Source: Streptomyces olivaceoviridis (lineage in GTDB: Bacteria; Actinomycetota; Actinomycetes; Streptomycetales; Streptomycetaceae). Taken from it: a stretch of 64,000 nucleotides of DNA. The notes under the pieces are model-generated. The model worked only from the letters and a program-made list of their open reading frames with translations, was not told where the DNA came from and made no database searches. The stretch is from positions 124,001-188,000 of the forward strand of contig NZ_BMUI01000016.1 in assembly GCF_014650115.1 (NCBI RefSeq), in the 5' to 3' direction. Below are positions 35,170 through 41,880 of this stretch, one piece after another. Numbering within the stretch: position 1 is the first letter of the stretch; every line of letters starts with the position of its first letter. The translations under genes and the position numbers were made by a program.

Positions 35170-36153
35170 ATGCCAGGTGCCATCTATGCCGAAGGCCTGG
35201 TGAAGACCTTCGGTGACGTAAGGGCACTGGACGGCGTCGACCTCGACGTGCCCGAGGGCACGGTCCTCGGCCTGCTCGGGCCGAACGGCGCCGGCAAGAC
35301 GACGGCCGTCCGCTGCCTGACGACCCTGCTGCGCCCCGACAGCGGCAAGGCGGTGGTCGCCGGCGTGGACGTGCTGCGGCACCCCGACGCCGTGCGCCGC
35401 TCGATCGGCCTGTCCGGCCAGTTCGCGGCGGTCGACGAGTACCTGACCGGCCGGGAGAACCTCCAGATGGTCGGGCAGCTGTACCAGATGCGGGCGAAGG
35501 CGGCCAAGGCGCGCGCGACGGAGCTGCTGGAGCAGTTCCACCTCGCCGACGCCGCCGACCGTCCCGCCAAGACCTACTCCGGAGGCATGCGCCGCCGGCT
35601 GGACCTCGCCGCGGCCCTCGTGGTCTCGCCCCCGGTGATGTTCATGGACGAACCGACGACGGGCCTCGACCCGCGCAACCGCCAGCAGCTGTGGGAGGTC
35701 ATCAAGCAGCTCGTCTCCGGCGGCACGACGCTGCTGCTCACCACGCAGTATCTGGAAGAGGCCGACCACCTGGCCCACGACATCGCGGTCGTCGACCACG
35801 GCCGGGTCATCGCCAAGGGCACGTCCGACCAGCTCAAGGCCCGCACCGGCGGCGAGCGCGTCGAGGTCGTGGTGCACGAGCGGGAGGAGATAGCCGCCGC
35901 CGCGGAGGTGCTGCGCGGCTTCGGCAAGGGCGAGCCATCGGTCGAGGAGCACACCCGCAAGCTCACGGTGCCCGTCACCGGCGGCGCCAAGCTGCTCGCC
36001 GAGGTCATCCGCGAGCTGGACTCGCGCGGGATCGAGATGGACGACGTCGGGCTGCGCCGCCCCACCCTCGACGACGTCTTCCTGTCCCTGACCGGACACG
36101 CGGCGGAGAGCGCCGAGCAGGACGAGCGGAACGGCAAGGAGGCCGTGAAATGA
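35170..36153 (+). CDS. DrrA-type ABC exporter ATP-binding protein
   Basis: The 327-residue protein has Walker A GPNGAGKTTAVR, the signature YSGGMRRRLDLAAALV, Walker B VMFMDEPTTGLDP, the H-loop in LTTQYLEEADHL and the C-terminal extension (about 225-327) usual in daunorubicin-resistance type exporters. It would power the ABC-2 permease encoded immediately downstream, starting 36150 with an ATGA overlap. That permease is now split, so whether the ATPase still has a working partner is open. The ATG at 35170 is used; the open frame begins at 35017 in promoter DNA. Confidence 0.93.
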   Translation: MPGAIYAEGLVKTFGDVRALDGVDLDVPEGTVLGLLGPNGAGKTTAVRCLTTLLRPDSGKAVVAGVDVLRHPDAVRRSIGLSGQFAAVDEYLTGRENLQMVGQLYQMRAKAAKARATELLEQFHLADAADRPAKTYSGGMRRRLDLAAALVVSPPVMFMDEPTTGLDPRNRQQLWEVIKQLVSGGTTLLLTTQYLEEADHLAHDIAVVDHGRVIAKGTSDQLKARTGGERVEVVVHEREEIAAAAEVLRGFGKGEPSVEEHTRKLTVPVTGGAKLLAEVIRELDSRGIEMDDVGLRRPTLDDVFLSLTGHAAESAEQDERNGKEAVK

Positions 36154-36362
36154 GTGCCGTCACCGAGACCGCGCCCGTCGCGGCGCCCGGCAACCCCGTG
36201 GGCAGATCCGTCCGGGACTCACTGGTCATAGCCCGCCGGAACCTGATCCGCATGGGCCGTATCCCGGATTGTGTTCGCTCGTATCGGTCAGGTTCCATCT
36301 TGCCGCGCGCCTGGGACCTGCGCGTGAGCGGGCTGGAGACTTGGAAGGAGCAGGCGAAGTGA
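36150..36362 (+). pseudogene. ABC-2 permease, 5' fragment running into inserted DNA
   Basis: The native permease starts at ATG 36150, overlapping the ATPase stop. It reads MSAVTETAPVAAPG through RNLIRMGRIP (38 to 39 residues) and then, from about 36266, enters unrelated sequence and stops at 36362. The continuation of the native protein (EMLIFGLIQPIMF) is found 2.4 kb later, at 38648. A TCCC at 36262-36265 recurs at 38643-38646, which may be a short duplication at the insertion point. The stop overlaps the GTG of the second permease copy (GTGA). Confidence 0.88.
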
Positions 36363-37164
36363 GCGCCATGAACGACTCCCTCGTCATTGCCCGGCGGAAT
36401 CTGATACGTATGTCCAGGATTCCTGAGATGATCCTTTTGGGCTGATTCAGCCGGTGATGTTCGTGATCCTCTTCACGTACGTCTTCGGTGGATCGATGAA
36501 GATCGGCACCACCACCGACCCGGCCGTCTACAAAAACTTCCTGATGGCTGGCATCTTCGCGCAGACCGTCACCTTCGCCACCGCGGGCGCGGGCGCGGGG
36601 ATCGCCGACGACATGCACAAGGGACTCATCGACCGGTTCCGGTCGCTCCCGATGGCGCGTGGTGCGGTGCTGACCGGCCGCACCGTCGCGGATCTCGTGC
36701 AGACGGCCCTAACCCTACTGGTCCTCGCGATCGTCGCGTTGCTCGTCGGCTGGCGCCCCGGCTACGAGGAGCCGACCAACTTCGGGAAGGTCTTGGCCGG
36801 CTTCGGCCTGCTACTCCTTCTGGGATACGCCTTCACCTGGATCGGCGCGCTGATCGGTTTGTCCGTACGCACGCCGGAGGCAGCGACCTCGGGAGGTCTG
36901 ATCTGGCTGTTTCCGGTGACGTTCGTCTCGAACGCGTTCGTGGATTCCCGTCAGATGACGCCCTGGCTGCGGCACATTGCCGACTGGAACCCGTTCAGCG
37001 CGACCGTGCAGGCATGTCGCACGCTCTTCGGCGACCCAGGCCAGTCCCCGTCCGACGCCTGGCCGATGCAGCACCCGGTGTGGGCATCGCTGCTCTACTC
37101 GATCCTGATCATCGCCATCTTCCGCACGCTCGCGGTTCGCAAGTACCGCCGAGCCGTCGGTTGA
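36359..37164 (+). pseudogene. Second ABC-2 permease (inserted copy) with a frameshift
   Basis: From GTG 36359 the frame reads MNDSLVIARRNLIRMSRIPE, a close relative of the native N-terminus, then hits TGA at about 36443. One base is missing in CTTTTGGG (36434-36441); restoring it gives ILFGLIQPVMFVILFTYVFG and continues to TGA 37164 with six membrane helices. The conserved FATAGAGAGIADDMHKGLID is intact. The copy is highly similar to the native permease but differs throughout (for example GYEEPTNFG against THENFG), so it came from another strain or operon and is not a simple tandem duplication. An internal GTG (36454) could start a protein lacking only the first helix. Confidence 0.85.
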
Positions 37165-37271
37165 TTAAGCTTCCTCGTTGTGTCCCCTGCGTGGCCGCCG
37201 ATTAGGCGTGCAACGCTACGAGAGCGTAACGGCCCGCCGAATAAACCGGCGAGCCTTCACGAAGGTCAGGG

Positions 37272-37646
37272 CTAGCAGATCACTACATTTCCGGAATCTG
37301 CGTACCACACGGTTTTTCCGTTGACTGAGGCTTCGACATGGGTGTGGACCGAGGCGCAGTTGGGGCGCGTAGTTGACACTGTCACTGTGCCAGCAGTGAT
37401 TGTCTTACAGTTACTGGCTATCACGACATCGGGCGCGTACGGGTGCAACTGAAGTAGGGAGACGCAGACCTTCGTGGGAGCGTTCGGGCCATTGAGGTTG
37501 GCCGAGCCGATGAGGTTGTTGCCGCTGAGGTAGGGAACCTGGACGGTGCCCGAAGCCTGCTCGCCTGCCTGGGCAGCAAGCGCGCTGGTAAGGACGAGTC
37601 CCGTGGCCGCCACCGCAGTTGCCGCGATCCGGAATATGCCCTTCAC
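37272..37646 (-). CDS. Small secreted protein with four cysteines, unknown function
   Basis: The 124-residue product has a signal peptide (MKGIFRIAATAVAATGLVLT, cut near AAQAG) and a mature chain of about 95 residues rich in Val, Asn, Thr and Ser with four cysteines (in KVCVS, SNCKT, PNCAS and VVIC), enough for two disulphides. The C-terminus ends in a cysteine. It has lower GC and weaker codon bias than its neighbours, which fits an origin outside this chromosome. No family recognised; a small secreted inhibitor or toxin is only a guess. Confidence 0.72.
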   Translation of the reverse strand: MKGIFRIAATAVAATGLVLTSALAAQAGEQASGTVQVPYLSGNNLIGSANLNGPNAPTKVCVSLLQLHPYAPDVVIASNCKTITAGTVTVSTTRPNCASVHTHVEASVNGKTVWYADSGNVVIC

Positions 37647-37953
37647 TTCGCTCCTTATGTAGTCACGGTGCTGGGTTAGTTCGGTTGAGCGCGAGCTAGA
37701 TTACCTGCCACCTGCAGCTATTTTCGATCTGAATTCAGCCACCCTTTGGCTAGATTAGCGATCGTTATTGACCCGGTTCGCAGGGTATTGGGGGTAGGTC
37801 ATTCTTTAATTGAACTGAAAGGTCGCCCAAATCGCGACCTAAAGGATAAATCGGCGGTTTTCTAGGGTAAAAAAGATTATGTGCTGCGGGAGAACTGCTT
37901 TGCGTCGCCCCGCACTTCGCATCCAGGTCGGAAACGCTGAGGGGCTGTAAGGC
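37647..37953. other. AT-rich segment of the insertion, no gene seen
   Basis: This part is strikingly AT-rich for a Streptomyces chromosome: 37801-37860 has 25 G+C in 60 bases. It contains the inverted repeat GGTCGC-N7-GCGACC at 37821-37839 and A/T runs near 37860, but no ORF with coding bias. The promoter of the secreted-protein gene should lie in its first part. Confidence 0.6.
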
Positions 37954-37992
37954 ACCCCTCGCGCGCTCGCTGTACGCAAGTACCGCCGGTAG
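37954..37992 (+). pseudogene. Remnant of a third permease C-terminus
   Basis: The bases encode TPRALAVRKYRR and then stop at TAG. LAVRKYRR is exactly the C-terminal sequence found in the inserted permease (TLAVRKYRRAVG at 37126-37164) and nearly that of the native one (TLAVRKYRSATA). The 30 bp at 37960-37989 match 37126-37155 at 26 positions. The remnant begins abruptly, so it is a recombination scar and not a gene. Together the two copies form direct repeats around the secreted-protein gene and the AT-rich DNA. Confidence 0.78.
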
Positions 37993-38117
37993 AAAATTGA
38001 TGGCTCCGTCTTCCGGGCCCCCATTCGCTAAATTCGGTTAGGTTGCAGATGGTCGGGGCTTCTGGCTTGGGAAAGAACTCGTATCGAAGCTTCTCCAATA
38101 GATGGAGGGGCTCCCTT

Positions 38118-38306
38118 ATGCCTCTGCGGCGCGTTCTGGCCCGCTTCCCTGGGTACCCGTCGTGGGTGTGTCCGGTGCACGTCGGGTTGGTCGCCCGTAG
38201 GCGTGCTCTGGTTGATCGCGCGCTAGTAGGGGAGCTGGTACGGGCATGGCGGTTGACGCTGCTCGAACGGAAGAGGGGTTCACTGCGGCGGGGGCTGCGC
38301 GGGTGA
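38118..38306 (+). CDS. Short ORF in the inserted DNA, unrecognised
   Basis: A 62-residue frame from ATG 38118 reads MPLRRVLARFPGYPSWVCPV and continues in an Arg/Leu-rich helix. It overlaps the start of the phosphotransferase fragment by 61 bases. The first half looks protein-like, but there is no clear ribosome site and no family match, so it may not be real. Confidence 0.3.
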   Translation: MPLRRVLARFPGYPSWVCPVHVGLVARRRALVDRALVGELVRAWRLTLLERKRGSLRRGLRG

Positions 38307-38596
38307 TGGCCGCCGCGTGTCGAGCTGCGGGGCTCGACGACAGAGGCGCGGAGTTGATCCGCCTCGGGGAGAACGCGCTGTTTCGGCTTGCCTCGGTGCC
38401 GGTGATCGTGCGTGTGGGGCGGGCGGCGTGCGGACGCCTGGCGCGCCTCGGGGGCCTGGAAGGCTGCCATGGAGGCTCTGAAGGGCGCTGGTGGGGTCCC
38501 GGTTCCCCCGCTCATGGTCCTGCCGCCCATGGAGGTCACGGGCAGCATCGATCCGAAGTTCGCGGCGCTGGAGCTGGAGACTCTAGAGGTCTGTGA
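38246..38596 (+). pseudogene. Phosphotransferase (APH-like) gene fragment, 5' part
   Basis: From ATG 38246, behind GGGGAG, the frame reads GFTAAGAARVMAAACRAAGL followed by LIRLGENALFRL and VPVIVRVGR. This is the N-terminus of the aminoglycoside/choline phosphotransferase-like family, with the first strands of the nucleotide-binding lobe. After about residue 60 the similarity stops and the frame becomes Gly-rich. The catalytic HGD and DFG-type motifs are absent, so the gene is truncated. A different frame (38412-38600) then reads EALKGAGGVPVPPLMVLPP, possibly the end of another foreign gene that I cannot name. Confidence 0.6.
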
Positions 38597-38644
38597 GGGC
38601 GACCAGGAGTGCTGTAACCAGAACCACACCCACGCACAGCCTTC

Positions 38645-39382
38645 CCCGAGATGCTGATCTTCGGACTGATCCAGCCCATCATGTTCGTGGTGCTGTTCAC
38701 CTACGTGTTCGGCGGCTCGATCCAGGTCGGCTCGTCCAACTCCACCCAGGCCTATCGCGAGTTCCTGATGGCCGGCATCTTCGCCCAGACCGTCACGTTC
38801 GCCACGGCGGGCGCCGGCGCGGGCATCGCCGACGACATGCACAAGGGCCTCATCGACCGGTTCCGCTCCCTGCCCATGGCGCGCGGAGCGGTCCTGACCG
38901 GGCGCACCCTCGCCGACCTGGTCCAGACGGCGCTGACCCTGCTCGTCCTCGCGGTCGTCGCCGTGCTGGTCGGCTGGCGCACACACGAGAACTTCGGCAA
39001 GGTGCTCGCCGGATTCGCCCTGTTCCTGCTGCTCGGCTACGCGTTCTCATGGATCGGCGCGCTCATCGGCCTGTCCGTGCGCACCCCGGAGGCGGCGACC
39101 TCGGGCGGCCTGATCTGGCTGTTTCCGCTGACGTTCATCTCGAACGCCTTCGTGGACGCGAACCGGATGCCGGCCTTCCTGCGGCACATAGCGGAGTGGA
39201 ACCCGTTCAGCGCCACCGTGCAGGCCTGCCGGGAGCTGTTCGGCAACTTCCCCCCGGGCTTCCGTACGCCCGACGCCTGGCCCATGCAGCACCCGGTCCT
39301 GGCCTCGCTGATCTGGTCGGTCCTGATCATCCTGGTCTTCCGCACCCTCGCGGTGCGCAAGTACCGCTCCGCGACCGCCTGA
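38645..39382 (+). pseudogene. ABC-2 permease, 3' fragment (native gene)
   Basis: This is the rest of the permease that starts at 36150. It resumes at the proline-glutamate codons (IPEMLIFGLIQP) and runs to the normal end TLAVRKYRSATA, with the six-helix ABC-2 core, including the conserved motif GIADDMHKGLID. The ATG at 38651 could begin a 243-residue protein that lacks only the first, mostly cytosolic, 39 residues. No ribosome site is apparent at this ATG. With the inserted copy frameshifted as well, neither permease appears intact. Confidence 0.88.
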
Positions 39383-39437
39383 CGGCACGACGGCGGCGGG
39401 CGCGGGCCCGTGCGATGGTCGGCCCGGGTCATGACAA

Positions 39438-39469
39438 GGCCCCCGGCGGCCCTGAGGGCGCCGGGGGCC
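39438..39469. terminator. Bidirectional hairpin terminator
   Basis: A long GC inverted repeat (GGCCCCCGG...CCGGGGGCC, with a nearly complementary inner part around TGA) lies between the permease end and the convergent greA. Confidence 0.75.
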
Positions 39470-39492
39470 TGAAGCCAGTCAGGGGGCCGGGA

Positions 39493-39990
39493 TCAGCCCG
39501 TGTACGGCTCGGCCTTCAGGATCCGGACCGAGGCCTTCTTGCCGTTCGGCAGCTCGTACTCCGCGTCCTCGCCGACCTTGTGGCCGGTGACGCCCGCGCC
39601 GAGCGGGGACTGCGGAGAGTAGGTCTCGATGTCGGCGCTCGCGTACTCGCGCGAGGCGAGCAGGAACGTCAGCGTGTCGTCCTCGTCACCGTCGAAGGCG
39701 ATCGTGACGACCATGCCGGGCGCGACGACACCGTCCGCGGCCGGCGGCTCGCCGACCTTGGCGTTCTCAAGGAGCTGGGTCAGCTGGCGCACACGCAGCT
39801 CCTGCTTGCCCTGCTCCTCCTTGGCCGCGTGGTACCCGCCGTTCTCGCGCAGGTCGCCCTCCTCGCGCGCAGCCGCGATCTTGGCGGCGATCTCCGTGCG
39901 CGCAGGACCAGTAAGGTACTCAAGCTCGTCCTTGAGCTTGTTGTACGCCTCCTGGGTCAGCCAGGTGACGTTCTCGCTGGTCTGGGTCAC
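39493..39990 (-). CDS. greA: Transcription elongation factor GreA
   Basis: The 165-residue protein has an N-terminal antiparallel coiled coil (about 1-80) with the conserved acidic tip AAREEGDLRENGGYHAAKE and a C-terminal FKBP-like domain (PQSPLGAGVTGHKVGED). It enters the RNA polymerase secondary channel and stimulates cleavage of backtracked transcripts. The GTG at 39990 follows GGAG at 6 bp and gives the normal length; an in-frame ATG at 40026 would add a non-conserved head. Confidence 0.95.
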   Translation of the reverse strand: MTQTSENVTWLTQEAYNKLKDELEYLTGPARTEIAAKIAAAREEGDLRENGGYHAAKEEQGKQELRVRQLTQLLENAKVGEPPAADGVVAPGMVVTIAFDGDEDDTLTFLLASREYASADIETYSPQSPLGAGVTGHKVGEDAEYELPNGKKASVRILKAEPYTG

Positions 39991-40190
39991 AGGGTGCTCC
40001 TCGTCGGTACTGGGAATACAAAGCATCGCCCTACCCAGAAGAATGTTCCCTCAGGGATGGGCGAAACCACGAGCCTAACAATTCAACGCCGGAAGGGGGA
40101 GGACATAAGCCATCAGAATCACATCAACGCAGGTCAGCGCCTACGCATTCCGGGTGAACCCGGAGCGTGGCCGCGCGTGTCCGCGGGGTG

Positions 40191-40589
40191 TCAGTCGGCG
40201 TGACAGCCCAGCAGTTCGGCCGTCGTCCCCTGCGCCGTCGTACGGAGCGTGACCACCTTGTCGATCCGGGTGGCCGACCCGGCGAAGCGGAAGTCCGCGC
40301 GGCCCACCTCGGCGCCGTCGGCCGACTGGGAGCGCACGGTGCAGTAGCCGGACGCGCCGGCGTCCTTGCGGACCTCCAGATGCACCTTGACCGCGTCGTC
40401 GGAGGCCTGGAAGGTGATGACCTCGGCGCTGATCTCGTTCTGCGCGACGTAGTGGTAGGCGAAATAGCCGATCAGCGCGAGCAGGGCCGCGCCCAGCACC
40501 GAACCGGCGATCCTGAGCTTGCGGTCGGCGCGCTGATCCGAGGAACGGCCGTAGCGGCCCTCGGGCAGCCGCGTGCTCGCGGTACTCAT
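40191..40589 (-). CDS. DUF4307 single-pass membrane protein
   Basis: This 132-residue protein has a cytosolic basic head (RYGRSSDQRADRKLRI), a transmembrane helix at about 27-46 and an extracytoplasmic beta domain with cysteines in GYCTVR and LLGCHAD. It matches the small DUF4307 family, which in Streptomyces lies between greA and mca. Its function is unknown. It is divergent from mca, with a 158-bp gap. Confidence 0.85.
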   Translation of the reverse strand: MSTASTRLPEGRYGRSSDQRADRKLRIAGSVLGAALLALIGYFAYHYVAQNEISAEVITFQASDDAVKVHLEVRKDAGASGYCTVRSQSADGAEVGRADFRFAGSATRIDKVVTLRTTAQGTTAELLGCHAD

Positions 40590-40747
40590 GATCGTCCTCT
40601 CCGCGGAATTATTCGCCCCCCGATTCGGTCACTATAGAAGCCGCCCGCCCGCCGCCCGACCACCGCCCCTCCGGGACGCCCCTTCGGGGCGGCACCTGTT
40701 TGACTGCACCCCAAGACGCGGGGCGCCGACTTACCGAGGATTGAGTC

Positions 40748-41629
40748 TTGACTGACCAGCTGCGACTGATGGCCGTTCACGCGCACCCCGACGACGAGTC
40801 GAGCAAGGGCGCGGCCACCATGGCGAAGTACGTGTCCGAGGGGGTGGACGTGCTGGTGGTGACCTGCACCGGCGGAGAGCGCGGGTCCATCCTCAATCCG
40901 AAGCTCCAGGGCGACACCTACATCGAGGAGCACATCCACGAGGTGCGCCGCAAGGAGATGGACGAGGCCCGGGAGATCCTCGGCGTCAAGCAGGAGTGGC
41001 TCGGCTTCGTCGACTCCGGCCTGCCGGAGGGCGACCCGCTGCCGCCGCTGCCCGAGGGCTGCTTCGCCCTGGAGGACGTCGACAAGGCGGCCGGTGAGCT
41101 GGTCAAGCAGATCCGCTCCTTCCGCCCGCAGGTGATCACCACCTACGACGAGAACGGCGGCTACCCGCACCCCGACCACATCATGACCCACAAGATCTCC
41201 ATGGTGGCGTTCGAGGGCGCGGCGGACACCGAGAAGTACCCCGAGGACGAGTTCGGCCCCGCCTACCAGCCGCTGAAGCTCTACTACAACCAGGGCTTCA
41301 ACCGCCCCCGCACCGAGGCGCTGCACCAGGCCATGCTCGACCGCGGCCTGGAGTCGCCCTACGGGGAGTGGCTCAAGCGGTGGAACGAGATGGAGCGCAC
41401 CGAGCGCACCCTGACCACGCACATCCCGTGCGCGGACTTCTTCGAGATCCGTGACAAGGCGCTGATCGCCCACGCCACGCAGATCGACCCGGACGGCGGC
41501 TGGTTCAAGGTGCCGCTGGAGCTCCAGAAGGAGGTCTGGCCGACGGAGGAGTACGAGCTGGCGAAGTCTCTGGTCGATACCTCCCTCCCCGAGGACGACC
41601 TCTTCGCGGGCATCCGGGACAATGCCTGA
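40748..41629 (+). CDS. mca: Mycothiol S-conjugate amidase
   Basis: The 293-residue zinc hydrolase has the LmbE motif AVHAHPDDESSKG (His13, Asp15, Asp16) and the second metal segment GYPHPDHIMTH. It cleaves mycothiol conjugates of drugs and electrophiles into a mercapturate, which is exported, and GlcN-Ins. The start is TTG 40748. Mca is distinguished from the deacetylase MshB by its length and by segments such as TGGERGSILNP; the annotation is firm for actinobacteria. Confidence 0.95.
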   Translation: MTDQLRLMAVHAHPDDESSKGAATMAKYVSEGVDVLVVTCTGGERGSILNPKLQGDTYIEEHIHEVRRKEMDEAREILGVKQEWLGFVDSGLPEGDPLPPLPEGCFALEDVDKAAGELVKQIRSFRPQVITTYDENGGYPHPDHIMTHKISMVAFEGAADTEKYPEDEFGPAYQPLKLYYNQGFNRPRTEALHQAMLDRGLESPYGEWLKRWNEMERTERTLTTHIPCADFFEIRDKALIAHATQIDPDGGWFKVPLELQKEVWPTEEYELAKSLVDTSLPEDDLFAGIRDNA

Positions 41630-41630
41630 C

Positions 41631-41870
41631 ATGAGCGCAAGCGTGAGCCTGGCAGTGACGCATCTCGTCCCCCTCGCCAAGGAGGTGGACGAGAACAAGG
41701 TCACCCCCGGCGTCCTCGGCTTCATCGTCTTCGCGGTGATGGCCGTGGCCGTGTGGGGCCTGATGAAGTCGATGAGCAAGCACATGCAGAAGGTCGACTT
41801 CAAGGAGTCCCCGGACGCCGACGCGGAGAAGGCCCGGGGACAGGCCGACTCCGCGGCCCAGCGGCGCTGA
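41631..41870 (+). CDS. Small single-TM protein downstream of mca
   Basis: This 79-residue protein has a transmembrane helix (about 25-45, VLGFIVFAVMAVAVWGLM) and a charged C-terminal tail. The ATG at 41631 stands one base after the mca stop, so the two are surely co-transcribed; an alternative ATG at 41622 overlaps mca. Such a protein is a conserved neighbour of mca in Streptomyces from memory, function unknown. Confidence 0.8.
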   Translation: MSASVSLAVTHLVPLAKEVDENKVTPGVLGFIVFAVMAVAVWGLMKSMSKHMQKVDFKESPDADAEKARGQADSAAQRR

Positions 41871-41880
41871 CCCGCCGGGG

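Noticed and set aside
36434..36441. Programmed -1 frameshift in the inserted permease
   Set aside because: No slippery heptamer or clear downstream pseudoknot; an indel or read error explains it more simply.
36150..39382. Integrative element (ICE) or transposon
   Set aside because: No integrase, transposase, excisionase, tRNA attachment site or terminal inverted repeats; only a possible 4-base duplication and gene-end repeats are seen.
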